A stretch of DNA of 64,000 bases from Stieleria sp. JC731. Its GTDB lineage: Bacteria; Planctomycetota; Planctomycetia; Pirellulales; Pirellulaceae. The position numbers and the translations under genes are program-made. Under the pieces are notes generated by a model that made no database searches, had not been told where the DNA came from, and saw only the letters and a list, made by a program, of their open reading frames with translations. Below, piece after piece: positions 1-8,883 of this stretch. Within the stretch, counting starts at the first letter, position 1, and every line of letters starts with the position of its first letter. The stretch lies in the NCBI RefSeq assembly GCF_020966635.1, contig NZ_JAJKFQ010000005.1:1080481-1144480 (forward strand). Direction: 5' to 3'.

Positions 1-40
1 CGATGGCGGCGCGGTTGGGCATGGTTGTGAGCGTCAAATC

Positions 41-1378
41 TTACTTGTTAATCGCGTCCATTTCGTCGTTGCGAGCACGTTTCTGCAGGTACAGCTTGAT
101 TGGAACTTCGCCAAATTTTAAGTGATCTCGCAGCACGCTCAATAAATAACGTCGATAGTCATTCGCGAATGCCTTTGGGTCATTGCACATCACGACGACG
201 GTCGGCGGTTCAGTTGCAACTTGGGTCGCATAGTAAACTTTCGGCCGACGGTTTTGATACATCGGTGGTTGGTGGGCTTCGATCGCGCCTCGGATCAGGC
301 GGTTAAGCTGTCCGGTGGAAACGCGTTCCCGGGCTTGCTTGAACAACATCGTCGAGTGGTTCAAAAGTGCTTTCACGTTCTTGCCGGTCTGCCCGGTGAT
401 GAACGCGATCGGGGCGTAGGCAAGCGTGGGGAATTGTCGCCGGATGTAGCGGACCCAGCGGTCTGTTGGGACGGTGCCGTGCAGTTGATCCCATTTGTTG
501 ATCACAAAGATCACCGGCTTGTGGTTTTCGATCACGTAGCCGACCAGTTGTTTGTCGACTTTGCTGACCGTTTCGGACGCGTCGAAAAACATCAGCACCA
601 CATCGGCGCGGCGGATACTCCGTTGGGCCCGGTGTGTACCGTAGAATTCCAAGTCGGTTCGCTGACTTTTTCGCTTGCGCAGACCTGGCGTATCAATCGC
701 GATGAAGGTTTGTCCGTCGACTTCGAAGCGGACGTCAACGCTATCGCGAGTCGTTCCGGCGACTTCGCTGACAATCATCCGATCGGACTCGGCCAACGTG
801 TTGACGAAGGTACTTTTACCAACGTTTCGACGTCCAACGATCGCGATCTTCATCGTCGGTTCGTTGATCGATTCGTCCGACGGTGGCAGACGATCGAGGA
901 TCAATTCCATCAGTTCAGATCGGTTACGGTTCTGAGTGGTACTGACGGTGACCAATCGTCCGCGACCGAGTCGGTGAAACTCTTCCGCCAAATTGTCTTG
1001 GTGTGGCTGGTCGGCTTTGTTGGCGACCAAAATCACCGGGCGTTCGATACCACGCAAACGCTCCACAACCAATTCGTCCAGCGGCATTGGGCCGGTTAGG
1101 ACGTCGACGACCAGCAAAATGACATCGGCCGATTCGATCGCCAAATCGATCTGTCGTCGAACATCGGCGGTCAGGTCGTCCGGGTCATCGATGCCCAACC
1201 CCCCGGTGTCGGTCAGTTCGAAAAATGCGTCTTCGTTGTTGATAAGCGTCGTCATGCGGTCGCGCGTGACGCCCTCAAAGTCGTCAACAATGGCCAAGCG
1301 ACGGCCTGCTAACCAGTTAAATAGACTGCTTTTACCGACGTTGGGGCGACCGACGATGGCTACTTGGGGAACAGGCAT
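41..1378 (-). CDS. der: Ribosome-assembly GTPase Der (EngA)
   Basis: Der is a cytoplasmic GTPase with two G domains in tandem that is needed for maturation of the large ribosomal subunit. Both G domains are intact in this 445-residue protein: the first has the P-loop GRPNVGKS at residues 10-17, DTGG at 57-60 and NKAD at 120-123; the second has GRRNVGKS at 182-189, DTPG at 229-232 and NKWD at 294-297. The C-terminal 110 residues fit the KH-like domain of the family. Length is normal. The ATG at 1378 is a good start because the first G domain begins within ten residues. It is the only minus-strand gene at the left edge and diverges from the uracil-DNA glycosylase gene, with about 135 bp between the two starts. 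Identification is firm. Confidence 0.97.
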   Translation of the reverse strand: MPVPQVAIVGRPNVGKSSLFNWLAGRRLAIVDDFEGVTRDRMTTLINNEDAFFELTDTGGLGIDDPDDLTADVRRQIDLAIESADVILLVVDVLTGPMPLDELVVERLRGIERPVILVANKADQPHQDNLAEEFHRLGRGRLVTVSTTQNRNRSELMELILDRLPPSDESINEPTMKIAIVGRRNVGKSTFVNTLAESDRMIVSEVAGTTRDSVDVRFEVDGQTFIAIDTPGLRKRKSQRTDLEFYGTHRAQRSIRRADVVLMFFDASETVSKVDKQLVGYVIENHKPVIFVINKWDQLHGTVPTDRWVRYIRRQFPTLAYAPIAFITGQTGKNVKALLNHSTMLFKQARERVSTGQLNRLIRGAIEAHQPPMYQNRRPKVYYATQVATEPPTVVVMCNDPKAFANDYRRYLLSVLRDHLKFGEVPIKLYLQKRARNDEMDAINK

Positions 1379-1514
1379 GGTGTGAGAGTTTTGGGCTGAT
1401 AATCAATGAAATCGGACGAAAATGCCGGCAGCTACCCCTGAATCGTGGACGCCCGCCGCTGGTATGTTAAACCGCGTGGTGCAATTCCAGTAGCCGGTGT
1501 GTTATCAAACCATC

Positions 1515-2411
1515 ATGAACGACTCATCAAAAAAACTTGATCCCTCCACGGTTCTGTCCGGGACTGGTGCTCTGGCTGACCATTTGCAGCGATTGGGAGT
1601 TCAGTGGCTGCCCCAGGTGAACGCCGATTCGGTAAACGCATTAGCCGAGTTTTTTGCGATTGGTGGGACCGATGAGGAGCATTCTTCCGCGAAGCCAGCG
1701 GTGTCGGATGCACCGGCGGCAGCGATTTCAACTGCTTCGCAGCCGACCGAGACAGTCGCTCCGCCGCAAACTTCGGCACCGGCGTTTTCCCTCAGCGGTG
1801 AAGTCGACAATGCCGCCGCCAGCTACCCCGGAACTTCGTTGTCAGCGGAGGCCCGGACAGAGCGACTGGCAAAGGCCGCCGAGCGGGTCGCCGGATGCAT
1901 GAAGTGCGAGGTGCTTGCCAAGTGCCGCACCAAGACGGTCTATGGCGAAGGCAACGTATCACCTCGTGTCGTGTTCTTTGGCGAAGGCCCCGGACGTGAT
2001 GAAGATATCTCCGGTCGTCCCTTCGTCGGCAAAGCCGGTCAGCTGCTCACGAAGATGATCGAGGCGTGTCAGTTCAAGCGTGAAGACGTTTACATCATGA
2101 ACACCGTCAAGTGTCGCCCTCCAAACAATCGCAATCCCGAAACGACAGAGATCGAAAACTGTCGCGAGTACTTCGAGGCTCAACTCGATACCTTGCGTCC
2201 GGAGTACATCGTTTGTTTAGGCTTGGTCAGCGCACAAGCACTGCTGAAAAACAAACTGTCGGTCGGACGGATGCGAGGAAAGTTCCATCGATACTTTGAT
2301 AGCAAAGTGCTCGTGACGTATCACCCTTCTTATCTTTTGCGAACGCCAGCGGCAAAAAAGGCGGCGTGGTCTGATTTACAGATCATGTTGCGAGATGCTG
2401 GCATGATTTGA
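1515..2411 (+). CDS. Uracil-DNA glycosylase, family 4 (Fe-S type)
   Basis: This enzyme removes uracil from DNA in base-excision repair. The C-terminal 200 residues carry the family 4/5 signature: a CMKC pair, the active-site motif GEGPGRDED, a third Cys in KCRPPNNRNP, a fourth Cys in ENCREYF (together the four 4Fe-4S ligands), and the second active-site motif YHPSYLLR near the C-terminus. The first 110 or so residues are rich in Ala, Ser, Pro and Thr and look like a disordered linker, so the 298-residue protein is longer than the usual family size of about 200. I chose the ATG at 1515; a GTG at 1497 would add six residues. It is followed after about 140 bp by the Mur-like gene on the same strand. 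Confidence 0.93.
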   Translation: MNDSSKKLDPSTVLSGTGALADHLQRLGVQWLPQVNADSVNALAEFFAIGGTDEEHSSAKPAVSDAPAAAISTASQPTETVAPPQTSAPAFSLSGEVDNAAASYPGTSLSAEARTERLAKAAERVAGCMKCEVLAKCRTKTVYGEGNVSPRVVFFGEGPGRDEDISGRPFVGKAGQLLTKMIEACQFKREDVYIMNTVKCRPPNNRNPETTEIENCREYFEAQLDTLRPEYIVCLGLVSAQALLKNKLSVGRMRGKFHRYFDSKVLVTYHPSYLLRTPAAKKAAWSDLQIMLRDAGMI

Positions 2412-2542
2412 TTGTCCGCAGTTTGAAAAATCGACCTTGACCGAAATAGCGATCGAAGAACAATCATCATTGTTGCGGGTGCCTAAAAGAGAGCGAATGG
2501 ATCGCTCGGCACTTTGCATCTCTGAAATACAAAGATGTGCAC

Positions 2543-2547
2543 GGAGG
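2543..2547 (+). promoter_or_regulatory. Ribosome binding site that fixes the Mur-like start
   Basis: GGAGG lies seven bases before the ATG at 2555. An in-frame GTG at 2537 would lie upstream of it, so the ATG is preferred. Confidence 0.6.
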
Positions 2548-2554
2548 CCATCCT

Positions 2555-4192
2555 ATGCGTCACGCGTTCTACGATCGCCATTCGATTGATTTTCAAACAT
2601 CAATCCATCACGACGCAGTTGAGCGAACTGTCTCGATCAGCAAGTCAGAACCTCGAGCCTGGGTGCCGCCGATGATGTCGGCCTCGGTTGAGGAAGTCGA
2701 AGTCTCAACCGTCGAAGTTTCTGTCGTGCTCTCGAAAGCTTTGTCGCACGCACGGTTCTTTGGTTGCCAAGACATGGAAGTCGAGACGATCGCGTACGAC
2801 TTCCGAAACTGTTCCGAAGGTGAAACCGTTTTGTATCGCGTTGGACAGGACGAGCCGACCGAATTCGTCGCAACGGTGCTTGCTCGCGGTGCATCCGGAA
2901 TCATCACCGAGCAGATGTTGCCATGTCCTTTGCCACAGTGTGTGGTCAGCAGCGTTGATCATGCGTTGGCAAAGATCGCGGCGAAACGAAACAACCGACC
3001 CGACCGTCGATTGTTGACCGTGGGCGTTCTCGGCAGCAGTGGTAAAACGTCAACATGTCTGATGTTGGCAACCATGATGAAGTCCTTCGGGATGCGAGTT
3101 GCCTATCAATCTGATCTGGGCAGCAGCGACGGTGTGATGTCCGAAACCGCCGGGCAGGCTTTGCCTCGCGGAGAGCAGCTGATTAACTGGCTAGGCGAGT
3201 CTGCAGATTGCATGAGCCGCGCGGCAATCATCGAGATTGATGATCAGATCGCCCGCAACGGAGGCTATGACTGCATTCAGTTCGACGTGCTGATCGTGGC
3301 GGGTAAAGATGCACCGGGTGAAGACTTCGGCCCAAGTTCACTGCAGTGTATGGCTGATCGATTGACGCCATCGGGCGTCATCATTGCTCCTGAGGGCAAC
3401 GAGCGAATCGACCAAGTCGTCGCCCAGGCAGAGTGTCAATCGCTGGGCTATGGCACGACAACCGGTTGTGAATTTGGTGCAAACATTATCGACCAGTCGG
3501 GCGGCATGTCGACGATCATGTTGTCCGCAGGCGATACGAGCGCGATGATGGAAACATCGTTGTGTGGTCACGCGATGGCGGCAAATATCGCGGCCGCTTC
3601 GACATTGGGAGTTTTGCTGGGTTATTCGGTCCACCAAGTCGCCGAAAGCTTGTCGACACTTCGTAGTATTCCGGGGCGAGCACAGCGGTTGGCAGACTTT
3701 GGTCGTGCGACTGTAGTGTTGGAAAACGGCGGACGCCCGGATCGCATTTTTGCGTCACTTCGAACCGCACGTGCAACCACGGTGGGTGGAAAAGTTTGGT
3801 GCGTCTTGTCGCTTGGTGACTTTGCGAACTCGAACGAACTTGCCCGAGTCGGCGCGATGATCGAACGCCATGCCCATCGATGCATTGTGACGGGCGACAG
3901 TGACGACGCCGCTTTTCTGCAGCGTGCACATCAGTTGCTTGATGGAGTAAAAGAGTGTGCGGCGATTCGTTTAGTAGCCGACAACCAGAAGGCGCTTCGT
4001 TGGGCAATCCGCCATGCGGATCCGCGAGACACGATCGTCGTATTCACGAATCAAAAGGCAACTTCCCCGCACCAGGATCGTTTGGTGTGGAGCGAAATCG
4101 AGTCTTGGGTTGAAGACGAACGCAAGTCTGTTGAAGTTGCCGATGCGTCCAGTCCTCAGGCGACAAAAATCTCTTTGAAGCTCTATCGATAA
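2555..4192 (+). CDS. MurE-like Mur ligase family protein, probably a divergent paralogue
   Basis: The 545-residue protein has the three-domain plan of MurE, the ligase that adds the third amino acid to UDP-MurNAc-dipeptide. The ATP P-loop is present as GSSGKTS (residues 160-166), and a GRAQRL segment aligns with the conserved GR of domain 3. Several MurE hallmarks are missing. There is no recognisable DHLDxH-type metal/substrate segment in the middle domain (the region reads FDVLIVAGKDAPGEDFGP). The DYAHTPD motif has become ENGGRPD. The DNPR meso-diaminopimelate specificity motif is not visible. The gene stands alone, away from any division-cell wall cluster, and is closed by a terminator. 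ATP binding seems likely; a role as the housekeeping MurE seems unlikely. The true substrate is unknown. Confidence 0.75.
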   Translation: MRHAFYDRHSIDFQTSIHHDAVERTVSISKSEPRAWVPPMMSASVEEVEVSTVEVSVVLSKALSHARFFGCQDMEVETIAYDFRNCSEGETVLYRVGQDEPTEFVATVLARGASGIITEQMLPCPLPQCVVSSVDHALAKIAAKRNNRPDRRLLTVGVLGSSGKTSTCLMLATMMKSFGMRVAYQSDLGSSDGVMSETAGQALPRGEQLINWLGESADCMSRAAIIEIDDQIARNGGYDCIQFDVLIVAGKDAPGEDFGPSSLQCMADRLTPSGVIIAPEGNERIDQVVAQAECQSLGYGTTTGCEFGANIIDQSGGMSTIMLSAGDTSAMMETSLCGHAMAANIAAASTLGVLLGYSVHQVAESLSTLRSIPGRAQRLADFGRATVVLENGGRPDRIFASLRTARATTVGGKVWCVLSLGDFANSNELARVGAMIERHAHRCIVTGDSDDAAFLQRAHQLLDGVKECAAIRLVADNQKALRWAIRHADPRDTIVVFTNQKATSPHQDRLVWSEIESWVEDERKSVEVADASSPQATKISLKLYR

Positions 4193-4266
4193 ACGGCGAC
4201 GGCTGTTTGGAACGACCAGATAGAAAGTCTGGGAAGTCGACAGTCAAAAACAAACAATGAACATCG

Positions 4267-4300
4267 CAAAAGTGTCCGCGGTAACCGCGGGCACTTTTTT
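4267..4300 (+). terminator. Rho-independent terminator after the Mur-like gene
   Basis: The stem arms AAAGTGTCCGCGG and CCGCGGGCACTTT enclose a TAA loop, with one G-T pair, and run straight into a tract of six T. It begins about 75 bp after the stop codon. Confidence 0.88.
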
Positions 4301-4476
4301 ATTTGACGAAACCCTGCCGGTGGTTGGTCAAGAACAATGACTTGAGCTTTGGCGTCGAAAGTGAGGGAAAGTCCTCGGGTCAATAGGGCAATCCTGGGAA
4401 TGTGAAGATAACCACAACCTAAGCTCCGAAATGGACACTAATTCCCCCTGAATAACTTTCGACCTGTAACAGACCC

Positions 4477-6975
4477 ATGCTTCACCACGATCCGTCAACG
4501 TCATTGAACGACATGCGACCGATCGATGATGTACAGCAAGATGAGCATGGGCAAGCAGTCTTGTCGATCCTTTGGCGATTCCGCTTTCTTGTCGTGTTTT
4601 GTGTGACCTGCGGGATCACACTGGGGCATTGGTATCACCGGCAAAAACCCGCACAGTACCGTGCGACGACGAAGCTGATGTTCCGAACGGATGCCCCGCT
4701 TGCACTGGACAGTTCGACCGGATTGCTCCGTGGCGGATTGCCCAGCGGGCAACTGCTAAAGTCATTGATCAATTCGAAAGCGATCGTCGGTCGGGTCAAG
4801 GACAACGAAAACCTTCGCAATGTTCCGGCACTGCAAGGGATGACGGACCGTGCGATCGTTCGGCTCGTCAAACAAGGGATTCACTTTCAGTCGGAAACCG
4901 ATTTGAAAGACTCTCACGATCGGCTCATTGCAGTCCTGTCGTTTGAGCACAGTGATCCGGCTGTGTGCGCGGCTGCCGTCGATGCGGTCAGTGAAGCAAT
5001 CGGCGAGCATTTCCAAGAGGAACGCGAGTCGACGATCAACGAGTTCACGCGGCTAATCAACAAGGCGCAAGACAAATTGCTGCCACAGCAAGCTTCATTG
5101 GAAAATGAATACAAGCGTTTTCGAAGCGAAGCACCTTTGGAATGGGATACCGCTGGCAAGGCGATCAACCCGCACCGTGAACGATATGACCATCTGCAAG
5201 GGATGCGTCAAAGCCTCGAACGTCAAAGACGGCAACTTGGCACCGAATTGCTGTTCGTGACGAACATGAAATCACAAGGGCAAAATCCTGACTATGTCGC
5301 ACGAGTCATCAGCGAACTGAGCGACGCGGCTCACGACTTAAGCGACGCGCCGGTCGGGATTCGAAAGCTATTGGAGATGAAAGGCGACCTGGATTTGCAA
5401 CAGATCGAAATCGAAAAGTCTCTGGTGCCGCTACAAATCAAACTGGAGCAACTCGAAACAACGTTCGGTTCGTCACACCCAGAAGTGAAAGCGTTGTCGA
5501 TGGAAATCGAAGCGTCGAAGCGACGACTGGGAGAGCTGAATCGATTGGTCATGGAACGCCGACAGGAATTAGAATCTGTTGACGGTCATGGCGTCGGTCA
5601 CCTGTTTGGCAAAAACGATCGTTCGGTTGCGGCCGATTTGGTCGATGCGTTCATCTGCGGGTTGCGCGAGCGAATGAAGGTGACTCAAAAGGAAATTGAA
5701 GATCTTGATAAGCAGATCGATGCCGAAAAACGCGCAGCCGACGAACTAAAGCACTTCGAAGAAGATGAGGCTTCGTTTCAACGCCGGATTGCCAGCGTTC
5801 AAGGAATGTTGATCCAGCTCGAAGAGCAGCTCGCAGGGCTGAAGCTTGTCGATATGGATGGCGGAATCATTGTCGACCATCTTTGGGGCAGCGCCGGTGC
5901 AGCACGAATCGGTCCCGACCAAAAGAAGGACTTGCTTGCCGGCGGAATGATAGGATTCATTCTCGGCGGCATCATTTCAATTCTGATCGAATTCTGGTCG
6001 ATGACGTTCCGCAGTGCCGGAGAGATTCAGCGGGCATTGCGAGTGCCAGTGTTGACTCATATTCCAGTCGACGCGAGCCGAGTCAAACGTCGACCTAACG
6101 ACGGCAACGATGCCTTGTCGACCTTATGCGAAAAAATTGCGGTGGTCCACCGTCCGCATTCGCCTGCCGCCGAAGCGGTCCGTGCGGTCCGTACTGCGTT
6201 GTTGCTTGAACGAAAGCAAAGCGGTAGCCAAGTGTTCCAAATTACCAGTCCGTTGCCCGGCGATGGAAAAAGCACCTTGGCAGCCAACGTTGGTTGTTCA
6301 ATTGCCCAAACCGGCAAACGCACTTTGTTGATCGACTTGGATTTGCGCAGTCCGCGATTGTCGCTGCGATTTAACCTGCAAGCTGACGTCGGATTGGCCA
6401 ACGTCCTCAACGGCGAAATCAGTGTTTCCGAAGCGATTCACCAGTCGTCGATCGAATACTTGGATATTTTGCCTTGTGGGCCACTGCCGGCGAACCCTGC
6501 CGAAGCGTTGACGATGCCGGATATCGTCGAAATTATCAGCTGGGCACGCGAACGCTACGACTGCATCATCATCGACACGCCACCACTGTTGATGGTCAGC
6601 GACCCATCGATCGTTTCTAGCTACGTCGATGCAGCCATCATGGTGATGCGAATCGGACATCGGTGCAAGCCAAACGCAAAAGAAGCATTGTCGATGCTGC
6701 GTTGGTCGGGAACCAAAGTCATTGGCGTCGTCATCAACAAACTATGCACTCGTAGCCAAGCCTACAAAGCGAGCGCAAGTGGCGGCTACCAATCGATTGG
6801 GTATGGCTACGGTGACAAGTATCGCCGTCGCTATCAACGCGAGGTCAATGCGAAGGACACATACCTAATCAAAGCCAAGGGGTCGACACATCGGATCGAT
6901 GGTCCGGGGCAGGAAGTCGAACCGGTGAAAGAGAATGCCAGCCGCAAAACCAGAAAGCGGGACAGGCGACGTTGA
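4477..6975 (+). CDS. Wzc-like BY-kinase with Wzz chain-length domain
   Basis: This is an inner-membrane protein for export and length control of capsular or exopolysaccharide, fused to a bacterial tyrosine kinase. A Wzz-type domain starts after a short cytoplasmic N-terminus, with the first membrane segment at about residues 34-52. A long periplasmic coiled-coil region follows (about 170-460), then a second membrane segment at about 487-508. The C-terminal kinase has Walker A SPLPGDGKST (about 591-600), Walker A' LLIDLDLR (about 616-623) and Walker B CIIIDTPP (about 696-703). A tyrosine-rich stretch, YQSIGYGYGDKYRRRY, lies near residues 771-786 and matches the autophosphorylation cluster of the family. 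It is followed by a basic tail of about 45 residues. No glycosyltransferase or Wza gene is next to it, so its polysaccharide locus must be elsewhere. Confidence 0.92.
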   Translation: MLHHDPSTSLNDMRPIDDVQQDEHGQAVLSILWRFRFLVVFCVTCGITLGHWYHRQKPAQYRATTKLMFRTDAPLALDSSTGLLRGGLPSGQLLKSLINSKAIVGRVKDNENLRNVPALQGMTDRAIVRLVKQGIHFQSETDLKDSHDRLIAVLSFEHSDPAVCAAAVDAVSEAIGEHFQEERESTINEFTRLINKAQDKLLPQQASLENEYKRFRSEAPLEWDTAGKAINPHRERYDHLQGMRQSLERQRRQLGTELLFVTNMKSQGQNPDYVARVISELSDAAHDLSDAPVGIRKLLEMKGDLDLQQIEIEKSLVPLQIKLEQLETTFGSSHPEVKALSMEIEASKRRLGELNRLVMERRQELESVDGHGVGHLFGKNDRSVAADLVDAFICGLRERMKVTQKEIEDLDKQIDAEKRAADELKHFEEDEASFQRRIASVQGMLIQLEEQLAGLKLVDMDGGIIVDHLWGSAGAARIGPDQKKDLLAGGMIGFILGGIISILIEFWSMTFRSAGEIQRALRVPVLTHIPVDASRVKRRPNDGNDALSTLCEKIAVVHRPHSPAAEAVRAVRTALLLERKQSGSQVFQITSPLPGDGKSTLAANVGCSIAQTGKRTLLIDLDLRSPRLSLRFNLQADVGLANVLNGEISVSEAIHQSSIEYLDILPCGPLPANPAEALTMPDIVEIISWARERYDCIIIDTPPLLMVSDPSIVSSYVDAAIMVMRIGHRCKPNAKEALSMLRWSGTKVIGVVINKLCTRSQAYKASASGGYQSIGYGYGDKYRRRYQREVNAKDTYLIKAKGSTHRIDGPGQEVEPVKENASRKTRKRDRRR

Positions 6976-6995
6976 TCGAGGTCCCGGCTTGTTAT

Positions 6996-7014
6996 GACGT
7001 TGGTTAGCAACGTC
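6996..7014 (+). terminator. Hairpin after the BY-kinase gene, possible terminator
   Basis: A perfect 7-bp stem, GACGTTG/CAACGTC, encloses a GTTAG loop 20 bp after the stop codon. It has no T tract, so termination is only a guess. Confidence 0.35.
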
Positions 7015-7039
7015 GACGTATTGATCACCCATATGAAAA

Positions 7040-7482
7040 TACGGGTTCGGGTCATCAGCCGACGGGCGCTAGCCCCGGTTATTGCACTGAAACCGTAGCT
7101 AACGCCATGCGGCTAATCCTAAATACGGGTTAGGGTCATCAGCGGATGGGCGTTTGCACCGGATATTGCATTGAAACCGTAGCTAACGCCATGTGGCTAA
7201 TCCTAAATACGGGATCGGGGCATCAGCCGATGGGCGTTAGCCCCGGTTATTGCACTGAAACCGTGGCTAACGCCATACGGCTAATCCTAAATCCGGGTTC
7301 GGGTCATCAGCCGACGGGCGTTAGCCCCGGTTATTGCACTAAAACCGTGGCTAACGCCATTCGGCTAATCCTAAATACGGGTTCAGGGCATCAGCCGATG
7401 GGCGTTAGCCCCGGTTATTGCACTGAAACCGTAGCTAACGCCATACGGCTAATCCTAAAATCGAGTTGGATCGAACCACTAG
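7040..7482 (+). repeat. Dispersed repeat element copy A: five 84-bp units
   Basis: Five direct tandem units start at 7040, 7124, 7208, 7292 and 7376. Each unit carries GGGCGTTAGCCCCGG, a 14-base spacer, and CCGTGGCTAACGCC, which pair as a hairpin extended outward by AGCCG/CGGCT. The right end, GGATCGAACCACTAG (7468-7482), is the inverted form of the family terminus CTAGTGTTTCGTTCC. The left end is eroded, although ATATGAAAATACGGG is still visible at 7031-7045. The element fills the space between the 3' ends of the BY-kinase and TlpA-like genes. Because the unit is 28 codons long, some frames stay open through it; this is not taken as coding. Confidence 0.9.
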
Positions 7483-7497
7483 CGTTGCCAAAGGAGC

Positions 7498-8559
7498 TTA
7501 CTCGGCGGATTCTTCCACCGACTCTTCAGCAGGTTCTTCTACAGGGCCCAGCAGCTTTGCCAACTGTTTTCCCAGTTCTGGTCCGCGTGCGTTCAGCGAG
7601 ACCACTTTGCCTTCTTCATTAACGAGCCAGACTGATGGGATCGCGTTGATTCCGTATTCGACGGCCATCGGGTGCTTCCATCCGGCGTCGTCTTCGAAAA
7701 GGTTGACCCACGGGACGTCTTCTTTTTCGATGAACGTTTCTAAGCGTTCGCGGTCGGTGTCCAGGCTGATGCCAACGACGTCAAAGCCTTTGTCGTGATA
7801 GCGTTCGTAGTTTTCCCGAACATTGGGCGCTTCTGCGATACAGGGACCACACCATGTCGCCCAGAAGTCAACGAGCACAACTTTGCCACGATATTGCGAC
7901 CAGTCGAACTTGTCTCCACTGACCAGATTGCCAACCAAATCGATCTCTTTACCGAGCAGCGCCAAGCGTTTAGCTGACGATTCGAAACGTGCTTGTAGAG
8001 ATCGCAATCTTGGGTCGGAAAGCTCGCTCAAGATCTCCGCAAATGACTTATTCGCTTTTAACGCCAAATCTGGATCGCCGGCACGTTCTAGATACGTTGC
8101 CAGATTCAAAGCGTTCCTCAGGTTGGGCTGTTGTGGGTTGACTTCCAGGATGATGTTAAGCTCACGCGTTGTCATCGCGAGTAGCTTTTCTTGTTCTTCA
8201 ACACTCAGGTCGGCAACTTCACGGATCCGGTTGGGCAGAACTAACTTCGCTGCGATCGCGAAGTGACGATCGGAAAGGTCGTCGCCCTGGGCCAAGATCT
8301 GTTCCGACGCTTCACGCATCGCGTCATTAATTTTGGCCTGAGCGTCGTTGAACTGTCGATTCAGCTCGGTTTGCAACTCACTGAGTTCGTCGACGTATTG
8401 AACGATTTCATCCAAGTCACCATCAGGGACTTCGAATTCGCCAATATCAATCATCGTCGCTGGTTGCGATTGGGTGTCTTGTTCAACGTCTTGAGCGACT
8501 GCTGGGGTAGCGGCAAGAACAGCAGCAACGACTAGTGACAAGAATTTACCTTGGCTCAT
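7498..8559 (-). CDS. TlpA/ResA-like thioredoxin-fold protein, exported
   Basis: The 353-residue protein is a periplasmic thiol-disulfide oxidoreductase of the AhpC-TSA/Redoxin (TlpA) group. A Sec signal peptide occupies about residues 1-22 (FLSLVVAAVLAATPAVAQ). A helical N-terminal region of some 190 residues with coiled-coil character and no clear homology follows. The thioredoxin domain comes next and contains WATWCGPC, with its CxxC at about residues 237-240, and the cis-Pro region NAIPSVWLV. The last residues are Glu-rich (EEPAEESVEESAE). A purine-rich GAAAGGG lies a suitable distance before the ATG. It is convergent with the BY-kinase gene, with repeat element A between. It could support cytochrome c maturation or general thiol reduction; the partner is not evident. 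Confidence 0.9.
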   Translation of the reverse strand: MSQGKFLSLVVAAVLAATPAVAQDVEQDTQSQPATMIDIGEFEVPDGDLDEIVQYVDELSELQTELNRQFNDAQAKINDAMREASEQILAQGDDLSDRHFAIAAKLVLPNRIREVADLSVEEQEKLLAMTTRELNIILEVNPQQPNLRNALNLATYLERAGDPDLALKANKSFAEILSELSDPRLRSLQARFESSAKRLALLGKEIDLVGNLVSGDKFDWSQYRGKVVLVDFWATWCGPCIAEAPNVRENYERYHDKGFDVVGISLDTDRERLETFIEKEDVPWVNLFEDDAGWKHPMAVEYGINAIPSVWLVNEEGKVVSLNARGPELGKQLAKLLGPVEEPAEESVEESAE

Positions 8560-8883
8560 CGCAATTCCCTTTCGGTTTTTGTAAGAGACTGGTCGTGAAC
8601 GTCAGATTGACGATCAGGTAAAGAATAACAAGTCCGGACGATTTGGCTGAACAAACCCATTGAAAAACCTTGTCATTCTGATTCATTTCATCACGCAATG
8701 GTGGGTGTTTGTACCCGGCGGAATTGGGCAAGGCTTCGCTGTGTTTGTCTAAAACACTTTGTCAACTCGCGTTGCCTAAACGTCAAAGTTGGCGTCGACA
8801 CTTTGCCGACCACCTGATCCAACTTTGGTAAACTAGGGCACCGGACCCCGGTCGTTCCCCCCACGCTATTTGGCCTTCCAACA
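8560..8883. promoter_or_regulatory. Divergent intergenic region with an inverted repeat
   Basis: About 324 bp lie between the divergent TlpA-like and propeller genes. CAAAGTTGG (8784-8792) and CCAACTTTG (8819-8827) form a perfect 9-bp inverted repeat with a 26-base spacer, some 57 bases before the ATG of the propeller gene. TAAACT at about 8830 could serve as a -10 box. Promoter roles are inferred; no gene is seen here. Confidence 0.35.

Noticed and set aside
221-1099. Long plus-strand open frame opposite der
   Set aside because: It lies wholly inside der on the other strand and has no family pattern; der has all its GTPase motifs.
7040-7459. CRISPR array
   Set aside because: The units are direct repeats of 84 bp without unique spacers, each with an internal hairpin, and no cas genes are in the window.
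7146-7622. Open frame encoding a repeated 28-residue peptide (GVSPGYCTETVANAI type) across repeat copy A
   Set aside because: The frame is open only because the repeat unit is 84 bp, a multiple of three. It runs on into the antisense strand of the TlpA-like gene, and the same peptide appears from copy C. There is no ribosome site.
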